From positions 22,656,610 through 22,720,609 of the forward strand of contig NC_063446.1 in the NCBI RefSeq assembly GCF_020379485.1: a stretch of DNA of 64,000 nucleotides, written 5' to 3'. Origin of the DNA: Brassica napus (lineage: Eukaryota > Streptophyta > Magnoliopsida > Brassicales > Brassicaceae). Shown piece after piece: positions 63,294 to 64,000 of the stretch. Numbering within the stretch: the stretch's first letter is position 1; the number at the start of each line of letters is the position of its first letter. Position numbers and translations under genes: made by a program. Under the pieces are notes generated by a model that made no database searches, was not told the DNA's origin, and worked only from the letters and a program-made list of their open reading frames with translations.

Positions 63294-64000
63294 TATCTGA
63301 AAGAGTTTCTTGTACTCTAGCTATACATGGGCCTCCACAGATCCCTACTAGAAGTCAACCATCAACATTAACCCACTTTAGGGTTTTACTTCAAAATTGA
63401 TGTTTATCAATGGGCTTTTGAAAAAGAAACTTCTATTTGGCCCACAAAGTTAATATCCCTCAGGTCTCTCTATTAAAAACCCAGCCTATACGTCTCCATT
63501 TTATGTTTTTCTTAATTTCATGTAATGTGAATTACCAGTTACTATGTTGTATTTTAAACAGCTTGATTGTTCTTGCACGAATGTATGTAAACTGTTTTTT
63601 TTTTTAAATTAAGAAGATGATTGACATAAACGATGTATTATCTGAAGACGTGCATTGTCGTGGTAAAAAGGTGGTGCAAAAAAAAAATTGAATGTCAGTT
63701 GTGTCGCGGCTGTAATCAATGCCTATGTCCCTGCGCCTTAACAAAATAATTGAGGCTTTAAATTTTCAATTTCACTATTATTTATCGTGACATAACTTTT
63801 GTAGTTCGTACCTATGTTTTGATTTATTATACTTTCCTCTTTTTATCGTGGTATCCAATTGGTCTATAGGCTTTTAGACTATATGATTTGTTATATGTAC
63901 ATTAATCACTGTAGTAAAACTAGTTTATAGACTTTCAGACTATGATTTTAAATTTTTATTAATGAAGAAAAATCTATAGTACATTGCATATTCAGTATTC
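63294..64000. other. Right-end AT-rich spacer
   Basis: About 700 bases to the window edge with no gene. It holds two loosely similar copies of a segment containing TATAGRCTTTYAGACTAT about 60 bases apart (63866 and 63926). Nothing else was recognised. Confidence 0.4.

Overview
The window is plant nuclear DNA: long, intron-split genes with GT-AG junctions, AT-rich spacers, many simple repeats and several transposon families. Gene content and order match the top of Arabidopsis thaliana chromosome 4, running from about At4g00740 down to At4g00500 (order recalled, not searched). The near-identical proteins, high transposon load and missing neighbours point to another Brassicaceae, most likely a Brassica-type genome in which this is one of several fractionated homoeologous copies.

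Layout. 1-651: 3' end of a PMT13-like Golgi methyltransferase gene (+). 3735-7985: ANL2, an HD-ZIP IV epidermal regulator (+). 9684-12414: ASK32/SK32, a GSK3-type kinase (+). 13072-16955: a decayed Helitron with RPA-like and receptor-kinase fragments. 17211-19347: BSK3 (-). 20570-23730: an MCTP9-like C2/PRT_C protein (-) with an unusual GC-AG intron. 24282-30765: a second Helitron, on the minus strand, with textbook termini and a broken BARD1-like fragment. 30807-38252: gene-poor DNA with MITEs and a defective hAT element. 38702-39190: small remorin (+). 40073-42706: RH8 DEAD-box helicase (-). 44043-45958: small complex I subunit (+) with a hAT MITE in its only intron. 47428-51208: NAD-ME2 (+), also with an intronic MITE. 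52058-52991: an unidentified 134-aa protein (-). 53320-56788: acyl-CoA thioesterase with a cyclic-nucleotide-binding-like domain (-). 57480-59143: class-3 lipase (+). 59735-63277: LTR-element primer site, LINE 3' end and a 1.7-kb poly(A) retroposon with a 16-bp target duplication.

The host genes do not form an operon-like unit. Two links stand out: SK32 and BSK3, from opposing arms of brassinosteroid signalling, are convergent neighbours, now separated by a Helitron; and the thioesterase and lipase share a divergent upstream region of about 0.7 kb. I found no credible wholly new system. The best leads are the two gene-fragment-carrying Helitrons, the retroposon with a long, almost open frame, and the GC-AG intron.

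All exon coordinates were assembled by hand from splice consensus, reading frame and protein family knowledge. Total coding length is a multiple of three for every complete model. No database search was run.
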